DNA of 8,345 nucleotides. It comes from Methanobrevibacter sp. Its GTDB lineage: Archaea > Methanobacteriota > Methanobacteria > Methanobacteriales > Methanobacteriaceae. The translations under genes were made by a program, and so were the position numbers. The notes under the pieces are model-generated. The model was not told the origin of the DNA, did no database searches, and saw nothing but the letters and a program-made list of their open reading frames with translations. Each line of letters begins with the position of its first letter. Within the stretch, counting starts at the first letter, position 1. Shown in pieces: positions 1 through 5,376 of this stretch. The stretch is taken from NCBI GenBank assembly GCA_016291275.1, contig JAEEWY010000062.1:1-8345 (forward strand), written 5' to 3'.

Positions 1-78
1 AGCCCTAATGAAAATCCAATCATAATCAATTATTTCTATCATGAAAAGATACGGCAATCTTCAAAAAAGAAAAGATAG
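1..78 (+). CDS. Possible C-terminal end of an unidentified protein (partial, 5' end outside window)
   Basis: The first plus-strand frame is open from the window edge to a TAG at 76-78, giving a 25-residue tail that begins SPNENPIIINYF and ends in a basic RQSSKKKR. The stretch is richer in G+C than the spacer that follows it, which resembles coding DNA, and the other two plus frames stop almost at once. No domain can be recognised from so short a tail. An alternative is a minus-strand gene starting at 42 (MIEIIDYDWIFIRA, running off the left edge), but no ribosome binding site precedes that ATG. A 25-codon open frame can occur by chance, so this is a weak call. Confidence 0.35.
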   Translation, partial: SPNENPIIINYFYHEKIRQSSKKKR

Positions 79-150
79 TTGTTAAGATTCAGCCAATTAT
101 TTCTTGAATATTCTTAAAATGTAATTTTTTAATCCAAATAATTATTAAAT

Positions 151-165
151 AAGAAAAATATATTA
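151..165 (+). promoter_or_regulatory. Candidate BRE/TATA promoter of serS
   Basis: The sequence AAGAAAAATATATTA combines a purine-rich BRE-like run with ATATATTA at 158-165. Archaeal initiation about 25 bases downstream would place the RNA start near 185-190 and give a leader of roughly 65 bases. AT-rich alternatives exist nearby (TTTATAGA at 181-188 and 192-199), so the exact box is uncertain. Confidence 0.35.
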
Positions 166-179
166 TTTAATAATCAAAA

Positions 180-201
180 TTTTATAGATTTTTTATAGAT
201 T
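180..201. repeat. 11-base perfect tandem repeat in the serS leader
   Basis: TTTTATAGATT occurs twice back to back (180-190 and 191-201). Each copy contains a TATA-like TTTATAGA. It may be a slippage duplication or paired protein-binding/TATA sites; the sequence does not say which. Confidence 0.7.
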
Positions 202-238
202 GCTGAAATCATAATTACTTAATTCGTTATTCATTTTA

Positions 239-244
239 AAGGAG
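239..244 (+). promoter_or_regulatory. Ribosome binding site that fixes the serS TTG start
   Basis: AAGGAG lies 8 bases before the TTG at 253. The first in-frame ATG of the serS frame is far inside the protein (residue 192), so this site together with the family's usual MLDIKLFRE-type N terminus shows that TTG is the real start. Confidence 0.85.
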
Positions 245-252
245 AATAAAAA

Positions 253-1530
253 TTGTTAGACATAAAATTATTCAGAGAAGATCCTGAATTGATATTTGAC
301 TCTGAAAAGAAAAGATTCAGAAGCACAGAAAATGCAGAGAAAGTTATTGAATATGACACCTTATGGAGAGAAGGTGAAAGAAGATTAAACTCTTTAAGAG
401 CAGAGAAAAACAAGTTATCCAAATCATTTAAAAAAGCTAAACAGGAAGGCAATATTGAAGAAGTCATTGCAAAATCCAAGGAAGTGGCTAATGAAATTAA
501 AGAGTTAAGCGCTAAAAACGCAGAATACCTTCAATTAAGAGATGATTACAGATACAAAGTAGGAAACATCATTGATGAAGATGTTCCTGTTTCAGATACT
601 GAAGATGACAATGTAGTTGTAAGAACCTATGGCGAAATCCCAGAGCATGACTTTGAATTGTTGAATCACGTAGACTTGATCAATAAGATTGATGGAGCAG
701 ACCTTGAAACTGCAGCAAGTGTTTCAGGTGCAAGGTTCTACTACTTGAAAAGAGACATTTTACACTTGAACTTGGCATTGATTCAATTTGCACTTTCAGA
801 GCTTGAAGCTGAAGGTTACATTCCTATGCAAACTCCTTTCTTTGTAAAAGGAGAAGTTGCAGCTGAAACCTCTGAACTTGGCGAGTTTGAGGAAACCTTA
901 TACAAGGTTGAAAATGAGGACATGTACTTGATTGCAACTGCTGAGCAGACCTTGGCAGCTCTTCACAGAAATGAAATCATCAATCCTGAAGACTTGCCAC
1001 TTAGATACTGTGCACTTTCAACCTGTTTTAGAAAAGAGGCAGGTTCTCATGGAAAAGACACTTTAGGAATATTTAGGGTTCACCAATTCGAAAAGATTGA
1101 ACAGTTCATTTACTCTACCCCTGAAGATTCAAGAAACCAGCATGATCATTTGATGGAAGTAACTGAAAGAATCTATCAAAAGTTAGGTCTCCCATATCAA
1201 ATCATAGCTATTGTTTCTTCAGCTTTAAATGACAATGCAGCAATCAAATACGACCTTGAAGCTTGGTTCCCAGGTTCCGGTGCATTCAGGGAATTGGTAA
1301 GCTGTACCAACTGTAAGGATTATCAAGCAAGAAAAACCAAAACAAGATACGGTAGAGCAGGTTCCGGAGATGCACAAATATTGCATACCTTAAACAGTAC
1401 AGCTATTGCAACTGAAAGAACCATTTGCTGTATTTTAGAAAACTACCAACAAGCTGATGGTAGCATTAAAGTCCCTGAGGTCTTGGTACCTTATATGGGC
1501 GGAAAAACAGTTATTGAAGCAAAAGAATAA
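253..1530 (+). CDS. serS: Seryl-tRNA synthetase, standard (bacterial/archaeal common) type
   Basis: It charges tRNA(Ser) with serine via seryl-adenylate in the cytoplasm; the charged tRNA can also be the precursor for selenocysteine. The 425-residue length is normal. Residues about 1-105 form the N-terminal tRNA-binding arm: a long charged coiled coil rich in K/E, about 28-100. Residues about 160-420 are the class II catalytic core. Visible signatures are TAEQTLAALHRNEI (229-242), the motif 2 loop FRKEAGSHGKDTLGIFRVHQ (259-278), the serine/ATP-site segment AWFPGSGAFRELVSC (337-351) followed by TNCKDYQARK, motif 3 with NSTAIATERT (381-390) and ILENYQ (394-399), and the C-terminal PEVLVPYMGG. 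These are hallmarks of the standard SerRS, not the divergent zinc-dependent form known from several methanogens. The start is TTG, preceded by AAGGAG; no usable ATG exists. The 3' end carries a stop-spanning inverted repeat and U-rich tract. It faces the DUF308 gene tail to tail and appears monocistronic. Confidence 0.97.
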   Translation: MLDIKLFREDPELIFDSEKKRFRSTENAEKVIEYDTLWREGERRLNSLRAEKNKLSKSFKKAKQEGNIEEVIAKSKEVANEIKELSAKNAEYLQLRDDYRYKVGNIIDEDVPVSDTEDDNVVVRTYGEIPEHDFELLNHVDLINKIDGADLETAASVSGARFYYLKRDILHLNLALIQFALSELEAEGYIPMQTPFFVKGEVAAETSELGEFEETLYKVENEDMYLIATAEQTLAALHRNEIINPEDLPLRYCALSTCFRKEAGSHGKDTLGIFRVHQFEKIEQFIYSTPEDSRNQHDHLMEVTERIYQKLGLPYQIIAIVSSALNDNAAIKYDLEAWFPGSGAFRELVSCTNCKDYQARKTKTRYGRAGSGDAQILHTLNSTAIATERTICCILENYQQADGSIKVPEVLVPYMGGKTVIEAKE

Positions 1531-1560
1531 TTTTTATTCTTTTTTCTTTTTTATTATTTT
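1521..1560 (+). terminator. serS 3' end: stop-spanning inverted repeat plus U-rich tract
   Basis: AAAAGAATAA (1521-1530, including the stop TAA) pairs perfectly with TTATTCTTTT (1534-1543) around a 3-base loop, and is followed by T-rich sequence to about 1560. Archaeal termination needs mainly the U-tract; the hairpin could aid termination or protect the RNA end. The arms are A- and T-rich, so chance pairing of an AAA/GAA-rich gene end with a U-tract is possible. Confidence 0.55.
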
Positions 1561-1630
1561 ATATATTTCTTTTATTTTCTATAATCTATTTTTTTAATTT
1601 TACAAATCTATTTTTACTTTAATTTTAGTC

Positions 1631-1683
1631 ACTATTGTTTGCATACATTCAAACTATTGTTTTTGTTATAACCTTTTTGCATA
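1631..1683. repeat. Short direct repeats in the serS/DUF308 spacer
   Basis: ACTATTGTTT occurs at 1631-1640 and 1653-1662, and TTTGCATA at 1638-1645 and 1676-1683. They lie between two convergent genes, beyond the serS U-tract. No function can be assigned and no open frame is associated with them. Confidence 0.4.
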
Positions 1684-1729
1684 GATAAAATTTAAAAAAA
1701 GAGTTAAGATAGCAAAAAGTCAAAATTTT

Positions 1730-1770
1730 AAAAAAAGAAAAAAATGATGAATACCTCATTAGTATTCATC
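1730..1770 (-). terminator. Hairpin-plus-U-tract terminator looping out the DUF308 stop
   Basis: GATGAATAC (1746-1754) and GTATTCATC (1762-1770) form a perfect 9-base inverted repeat with a 7-base loop that contains the stop codon. On the minus strand the stem is followed at once by a T-rich run (complement of 1730-1745). With three G/C pairs it is the best terminator-like structure in the window and is not explained by base composition alone. Confidence 0.65.
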
Positions 1771-2250
1771 TGCATATAAATATCCAACGATTCCATGTGC
1801 TATTAATGCAATACCTAAGATGATGGTGATTAATATTGGATTGTTAGCTGCAAATACAGCAATGAACAAGATAACAATTCCTAATACTAAACCAACTAAT
1901 GATCCAGTTTTATTGATTTCAGCTCCTCCAATCAATCCGATTACAGAAGCAATGATAAGCATGAATCCAACAATATAGAACTGTAATCCAACTAAGAATG
2001 AAATTGCATTTGTTCCAAAGATGAATGCTAATCCTAAAATGATCATTATAATACCGAATATTGCTGAAACAGTTGAAATAGCTGGTGAAATATCTTTTGC
2101 AATGATTCCAGTGTAAGCTAATCCTAGACCAAATATCAATACAGCTGCACCAATAAGGATGGATATTAAATTAGCACTGAATATTGGGAATATGATAAAA
2201 ATCAAACCAATAATTATTGAAATAATAGCTAAAATCTTATTTGATTCCAT
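1759..2250 (-). CDS. DUF308 / HdeD-like membrane protein
   Basis: This 163-residue protein is almost entirely hydrophobic, with about six membrane helices (roughly 6-23, 28-51, 57-79, 83-107, 115-134, 137-158). They fall into three repeats of two helices each, with small loops (residues about 51-57 and 108-116) and recurring IxxGLxFIF-type segments, which is the architecture of the DUF308/HdeD family. HdeD of Escherichia coli is linked to acid resistance, but the archaeal members have no established role. It therefore sits in the cell membrane with unknown function. The ATG is preceded by AGGTGA six bases upstream, and a strong TATA element lies 50-59 bases upstream. The gene ends GAA TAC TAA TGA, a tandem stop, inside a hairpin. 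It is divergent from the small membrane-anchored protein at 2513 and convergent with serS, so it is probably monocistronic. Confidence 0.85.
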   Translation of the reverse strand: MESNKILAIISIIIGLIFIIFPIFSANLISILIGAAVLIFGLGLAYTGIIAKDISPAISTVSAIFGIIMIILGLAFIFGTNAISFLVGLQFYIVGFMLIIASVIGLIGGAEINKTGSLVGLVLGIVILFIAVFAANNPILITIILGIALIAHGIVGYLYADEY

Positions 2251-2299
2251 TTTTTCACCTCATTTTACATTTAATTGTTTTATATTCTATTTATTAAGG

Positions 2300-2317
2300 T
2301 ATATATAAATTTTTCTT
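2300..2317 (-). promoter_or_regulatory. TATA/BRE promoter of the DUF308 gene
   Basis: Read on the minus strand this is AGAAAAATTTATATATA, a purine-rich BRE-like run followed by TTTATATATA (complement of 2300-2309), which is essentially a textbook archaeal box. Initiation about 25 bases downstream predicts a leader of roughly 25-30 bases ending in the AGGTGA ribosome binding site. Confidence 0.7.
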
Positions 2318-2410
2318 ATTTTTCAAAACTCTTATAATCATATCCTCTTTTTTCTTCGGTTTATTTATTTAAATAATCAAGTCATTACTGCTTTTTATCT
2401 TTAAATCAAA

Positions 2411-2426
2411 TCAAAATCTATATATT
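2411..2426 (+). promoter_or_regulatory. Candidate promoter of the small membrane-anchored protein gene
   Basis: TCAAAATCTATATATT carries TATATATT at 2419-2426, about 90 bases before the ATG at 2513. It is back to back with the DUF308 promoter in a 262-base divergent spacer. That spacer also holds a 12-base A/T palindrome, TTATTTAAATAA (2365-2376), midway between the two boxes. The predicted leader is about 60-65 bases. Confidence 0.45.
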
Positions 2427-2499
2427 TTTATTTAAACAAACCTTAATTTAGATAATAACAATCAAAAGTTTATTATCAAAGCAATTTGATTAAACATGT

Positions 2500-2504
2500 G
2501 AGGT
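2500..2504 (+). promoter_or_regulatory. Ribosome binding site favouring the ATG at 2513
   Basis: GAGGT lies 8 bases before ATG 2513. A TTG at 2486 would add nine residues but would put this site inside the gene and has no comparable site of its own, so 2513 is preferred. Confidence 0.65.
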
Positions 2505-2512
2505 TTTTAAAA

Positions 2513-2887
2513 ATGAGCATTAAGGATACTTGGAATGAATGGGATACAACTAAAAAGATTTTAGCCGTTTTTGCTGTTTGTTGTATTTTAGCAATAATTG
2601 CAGTAGTTGCCTTTGGAGGCATAGGCTCTGGAGCACAAGTAAAAGTCAATTATGATGGCCCATACACTGGTATTATCCAAGACGGGAACACTATAAAAAT
2701 GATATCAGGATATGGAAATCAAACTTTTGATTTAGAATCTGATAATATTGATCGAATCCATACCCAAATTTCAAAAACAGATGATGGGTTTGGAAAGTTA
2801 GAGGTTCAAATACTTAAAAATGGTGAAGTTGTTGAAGAACAAAGCACTTCTATGCCATATGGTTTTGTATCTATGACAGTTAATTAA
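2513..2887 (+). CDS. Small single-pass membrane protein with exported beta-rich domain, function unknown
   Basis: This 124-residue protein begins with a short, W/D/K-rich cytoplasmic segment ending in TTKK (residues 11-14). One strongly hydrophobic helix follows at about 15-35 (ILAVFAVCCILAIIAVVAFG), then a glycine linker and a hydrophilic domain of about 85 residues (VKVNYDGPYTG to the C terminus). That domain alternates hydrophobic and polar residues and has several G/N/D turns, suggesting a small beta fold. The lysines before the helix favour an N-in, C-out orientation, so the domain would face outward. Its YDGPYTG... KTDDGFGKLEVQI ... YGFVSMTV pattern resembles a domain recurrent in Methanobacteriales surface or membrane proteins; that is recall, not a search result, and its role is not known. 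A long U-rich region follows. The upstream neighbour is the divergent DUF308 gene. Confidence 0.75.
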   Translation: MSIKDTWNEWDTTKKILAVFAVCCILAIIAVVAFGGIGSGAQVKVNYDGPYTGIIQDGNTIKMISGYGNQTFDLESDNIDRIHTQISKTDDGFGKLEVQILKNGEVVEEQSTSMPYGFVSMTVN

Positions 2888-2916
2888 TCAATTATTTAAT
2901 TTATTTTAATTCTTAA

Positions 2917-2963
2917 TTTTTTTTTCTCATTTTTATTTTCTTTTAGAACTTTTTTTTAATTTA
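2917..2963 (+). terminator. U-rich 3' end of the small membrane protein gene
   Basis: Runs of nine T (2917-2925) and eight T (2950-2957) with other T-rich stretches follow the stop codon within 75 bases, fitting archaeal U-tract termination. The only inverted repeat at this stop is a weak 5-base one (2881-2885 with 2890-2894). Confidence 0.6.
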
Positions 2964-3054
2964 CTTTTTTTATTTTACTTTAAAAAATTATTTAAATTAT
3001 TAATGAATTAATCTTAATTAAACAATATTAAAAAAAACATTTTCAAGTGATAAA

Positions 3055-3573
3055 ATGGCTGATTTTGAAGAGATTATCAATACAAGACGCAGTATAAGAG
3101 AATACGATGGCAGAGAAGTTGAAGATGAAAAGATAGAAAAAATCTTAAGGGCAGGAATGCAAGCACCTGGAAGCAGATTAGGTGCTGAACCTTGGGAATT
3201 CCTGATAATCAAAAACAAGGAAACTCTTGCTAAAATTGGAGAAATCAAACCTCGTGTAACAAATGCTCCAGTAGCTATTCTTTTGATTGCAAACATTGAA
3301 AGGTCATTTTATAAATTGGTATGGCAACAGGATATGAGTGCAGCAGCAGAGAACATGCTTCTTGAAGCTGTCAATCTTGGCTTAGGAGGATTATGGAATG
3401 GTGTGGCACCTGAAGAGGAAAGAATGAATGCCATTGGTGAGATTGTAGGTTTGCCAAAAGATGACAACCTAAAGCCATTCTGCATAATAACTCTTGGATA
3501 TCCTGCTGAAGGTTGGGAAAACAAGTTCATGGATAAATTTGATGAATCCAGAATCCATTATGAAACCTATTAA
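3055..3573 (+). CDS. Small FMN-dependent nitroreductase-family protein
   Basis: Members are dimeric flavin enzymes that reduce nitro groups, quinones or other acceptors with NAD(P)H; the substrate here cannot be read from sequence. The 172-residue length fits the short subgroup. Family marks are RRSIREY (11-17), whose arginines contact the FMN phosphate; QAPGSRLGAEPWEF (36-49), the flavin-loop segment equivalent to APSxxNxQPW; WQQDMSAAAENMLLEA (90-105), the central helix at the dimer interface; GLGGLWNG (109-116); and a terminal LGYPAEG (147-153). The ATG is preceded by AGTGAT. The promoter is unclear: only AT-rich candidates such as TTTAAATTA (2991-2999) are seen. MalY-type PLP enzyme follows 71 bases downstream on the same strand, so partial cotranscription is possible. 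Confident as to family, not as to substrate. Confidence 0.93.
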   Translation: MADFEEIINTRRSIREYDGREVEDEKIEKILRAGMQAPGSRLGAEPWEFLIIKNKETLAKIGEIKPRVTNAPVAILLIANIERSFYKLVWQQDMSAAAENMLLEAVNLGLGGLWNGVAPEEERMNAIGEIVGLPKDDNLKPFCIITLGYPAEGWENKFMDKFDESRIHYETY

Positions 3574-3587
3574 TTAAATTTTAAACA

Positions 3588-3599
3588 TTTTTTTATAAA
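3588..3599 (+). promoter_or_regulatory. T7 run and TATA-like box between nitroreductase and MalY-type gene
   Basis: A seven-T run (3588-3594) overlaps TTTATAAA (3592-3599). The run could end some nitroreductase transcripts. The box, about 50 bases before the next ATG, could start a separate mRNA with a leader of about 25 bases. Whether the two genes form one unit is therefore open. Confidence 0.3.
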
Positions 3600-3644
3600 G
3601 TTTGCTAATAAATCTGATTTCAATTCTTAAACGGATGATGCATT

Positions 3645-4853
3645 ATGAAATACAATTTTGATTCAATAATTGACAGAAAAAACACCAATTCACTCAAATG
3701 GGATTTATTTGATGATGAATATCCCATGTGGGTTGCAGATATGGACTTTTATGCTGCTCCACTCATTTATGAATCAGTGAATAGAAAAGCAAAGCATGGA
3801 GTTTATGCATATTCATTTGTCAATGATGAGATTTTTGATTCCTATATCAATTGGTGGAAAAAATATGGCCTTGATATGAAAAGGGATGAATTGCTGTTTG
3901 CAACTGGGGTCATGCCTTCAATAACAAGCATCATTCGTGCATTCACTGATGTTGGAGATAATGTATTAATCCAAACACCAGTTTACCATGTCTTCTTTTA
4001 TGTGATTGAAGATAATGGTAGGAATGTTGTTGAAAATCAGCTGATTTATGATTCTGACTCCAATGATGTGGAAACTGCATATGCCATTGATTTTGATGAT
4101 TTGGAAGAGAAATTCAAGGACCCAAAGACCAAATTGATGCTTTTGTGCAATCCTCATAATCCAATCGGAAGAATATGGGATGAGAAAACCCTTGAAAAGA
4201 TAGCTGTTTTAGCAAACAAATATGATGTCATTGTTGTATCTGATGAGATTCATTGTGATTTGACTGATCCTGATTTGAAATATGTTCCGTTTGCATCTTT
4301 AGATCATGAGTTATCAAATAACAGCATTACATGCATTTCCCCAAGCAAGACCTTTAACATTGCAGGTCTTCAAAGTTCTGCAGTCTTCACTCGTAACAAG
4401 GAACTTTATGATGTTTTAGAAAAGCAATTGTCAGTTGATTGCTTCAATCACCCTAACATTTTTTCAATTGATGCCACAATTGCAGCATACAAAAGTGAAG
4501 ATTGGTTAAATGAATTGAGAGAAGTCCTATTTGAAAATAAAATGATTGTTGATGAGTTCCTAAAAAGTGAAATTCCTGAAATTAGATTGGTTCCTGCAAA
4601 TGCAACCTATCTTTTATGGTTGGATTGCAGTAGTTTAAGGGGAGAAAATTTTGAAGGTTGTGAATTTTCCACTTCTTTATCTGAGTTTTTAAGAGAAAAT
4701 GTAAGTTTATTTTTATCTCCAGGAATCCAATTTGGACAAAATGGAGATAATTTCTTGAGAATGAATATTGCATGTCCAAAAGATTTATTGATTGAGGGGT
4801 TGAATGCATTAAAAACAGGAATTGAAATATTTAAAAAAGATAAAAATTTATGA
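3645..4853 (+). CDS. MalY/PatB-type PLP enzyme (probable cystathionine beta-lyase / C-S lyase)
   Basis: This is a fold-type I aminotransferase-like enzyme of 402 residues, normal for the MalY/PatB branch. That branch generally cleaves C-S bonds of cystathionine or cysteine conjugates, giving homocysteine or a thiol, pyruvate and ammonia. The N terminus DSIIDRKNTNSLKWD (6-20) followed by PMWVADMDF (27-35) is diagnostic. Other marks are Y114 in TPVYHVFF; NPHNPIG (169-175); SDEIHCDL (199-206), where D200 contacts the PLP ring nitrogen; SPSKTFNIAGLQ (232-243), where K235 should be the Schiff-base lysine; and R372 in FLRMNIACP for the substrate carboxylate. All key residues are present. GGATGAT lies ahead of the ATG. 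In an anaerobic archaeon it could supply sulfide or thiols or act in methionine metabolism; a pure aminotransferase role cannot be excluded. A 20-T tract follows closely. Confidence 0.9.
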   Translation: MKYNFDSIIDRKNTNSLKWDLFDDEYPMWVADMDFYAAPLIYESVNRKAKHGVYAYSFVNDEIFDSYINWWKKYGLDMKRDELLFATGVMPSITSIIRAFTDVGDNVLIQTPVYHVFFYVIEDNGRNVVENQLIYDSDSNDVETAYAIDFDDLEEKFKDPKTKLMLLCNPHNPIGRIWDEKTLEKIAVLANKYDVIVVSDEIHCDLTDPDLKYVPFASLDHELSNNSITCISPSKTFNIAGLQSSAVFTRNKELYDVLEKQLSVDCFNHPNIFSIDATIAAYKSEDWLNELREVLFENKMIVDEFLKSEIPEIRLVPANATYLLWLDCSSLRGENFEGCEFSTSLSEFLRENVSLFLSPGIQFGQNGDNFLRMNIACPKDLLIEGLNALKTGIEIFKKDKNL

Positions 4854-4874
4854 ATTCTAAAAATAGTAATTTAA

Positions 4875-4894
4875 TTTTTTTTTTTTTTTTTTTT
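4875..4894 (+). terminator. 20-T homopolymer, U-tract terminator of the MalY-type gene
   Basis: An uninterrupted run of twenty T begins 21 bases after the TGA stop. It would give a 20-U RNA end and is the strongest simple U-tract in the window. Its exact length may vary between clones or reads because of slippage. Confidence 0.75.
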
Positions 4895-4903
4895 GAAAGT
4901 ATT

Positions 4904-4946
4904 AAAAATAAAAAAAGTAGAGAAAATTAATTTATTTTAATTTCTC
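4904..4946 (-). terminator. ArsC-like gene 3' end: bulged hairpin around the stop plus U-tract
   Basis: On the minus strand GAGAAATTAA (complement of 4937-4946) pairs with TTAATTTTCTC (complement of 4920-4930) over ten pairs with one bulged base. The TAA stop (4932-4934) lies in the loop. T-rich sequence (complement of about 4904-4917) follows. The convergent MalY-type terminator lies just beyond, so the spacer works in both directions. Confidence 0.55.
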
Positions 4947-5282
4947 TTCCCACTCTTTTTGTCTAAATCCAGTAAGACATACATTCTCAGTCTCAATTAT
5001 TGGACGTTTTACAAGCATGCCTTCAGTAGATAAAATCTTCAATTGTTCTTCTTCACTCATTTCAGGCAACTTGTCTTTTAATTGCATCTCCCTATAGATT
5101 TTACCGCTTGTGTTGAAGAATCTCTTGAGAGGTAGTCCACTTTTCTCATATAATGCCTTCAATTGATTGTAATCTGGATTGTCCTCAACAATATGCTGTT
5201 CATCATATTCGAATCCATTTTCATCTAACCATTTTTTAGCCTTTTGGCATGTGCTGCATCTTGGGTAGTAAATAAATAACAT
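4932..5282 (-). CDS. ArsC/Spx-family thioredoxin-fold protein (arsenate-reductase-like)
   Basis: This 116-residue protein opens with a thioredoxin-like strand and a CxxC site: YYPRCSTCQKAKKWLDENG (5-23) with C9 and C12. It continues with KRPI (92-95) and a C-terminal LTGFRQKEWEEKL (103-115), which match the YffB/YusI/Spx-like arsenate reductase superfamily. Classical ArsC enzymes have a single catalytic Cys plus glutaredoxin; this CxxC form more likely acts as a small redox protein or reductase, and true arsenate reduction or Spx-like RNA-polymerase binding is unproven. No ars operon neighbours are present. The ATG is preceded by GAGGT (complement of 5290-5294). The upstream aldo/keto reductase lies 83 bases away on the same strand with no U-tract between them, which argues for cotranscription. 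Confidence 0.88.
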   Translation of the reverse strand: MLFIYYPRCSTCQKAKKWLDENGFEYDEQHIVEDNPDYNQLKALYEKSGLPLKRFFNTSGKIYREMQLKDKLPEMSEEEQLKILSTEGMLVKRPIIETENVCLTGFRQKEWEEKLK

Positions 5283-5352
5283 TTTTTAACCTCTTTCAAT
5301 ATTGATTTATAGTTATATTAATTTTTATTTTTAATTTATTTAATTATTTATT

Positions 5353-5376
5353 TTTATTTTCTAATTTATTTTCTAA
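5353..5376. repeat. 12-base perfect tandem repeat across the aldo/keto reductase stop codon
   Basis: TTTATTTTCTAA is repeated exactly at 5353-5364 and 5365-5376. Read on the minus strand it turns AGA AAA TAA into AGA AAA TAA ATT AGA AAA TAA, an in-frame duplication of the last codons with a second stop. It is probably a slippage product that is silent because translation ends at the first TAA. Confidence 0.8.

Larger units (their letters stand above)
79..237. other. Intergenic spacer upstream of serS
   Basis: This is a very AT-rich spacer of about 160 bases. It contains a six-T run at 125-130 that could end an upstream transcript, a candidate TATA element near 158-165, and an 11-base perfect tandem repeat at 180-201. 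No reading frame with a ribosome binding site and no RNA gene was seen. Confidence 0.6.

Noticed and set aside
1..42. Divergent minus-strand gene starting at 42
   Set aside because: Only 14 codons are visible and no ribosome binding site or TATA box precedes the ATG; the plus-strand C-terminal tail is slightly better supported.
231..479. Minus-strand open frame opposite the start of serS
   Set aside because: It lies antisense to the conserved SerRS N-terminal arm and its composition is explained by the complement of serS codons.
1531..1758. Small RNA or tRNA in the serS/DUF308 spacer
   Set aside because: No cloverleaf, conserved GTTCRA-type loop or GC-rich block is present; only short AT-rich direct repeats.
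2365..2376. Palindrome TTATTTAAATAA between the divergent promoters as an operator
   Set aside because: It is A/T only, and similar palindromes are expected often in such DNA; there is no second copy with matching context.
2486..2512. TTG start adding nine residues to the small membrane protein
   Set aside because: GAGGT at 2500-2504 correctly positions the ATG at 2513, and the TTG has no comparable site.
3018..3530. Minus-strand frames opposite the nitroreductase gene
   Set aside because: Both overlap a clearly conserved nitroreductase; the antisense proteins have no recognisable family and no promoter context.
3966..4809. Minus-strand frames inside the MalY-type gene
   Set aside because: They are shadows of a gene with all catalytic residues intact on the plus strand.
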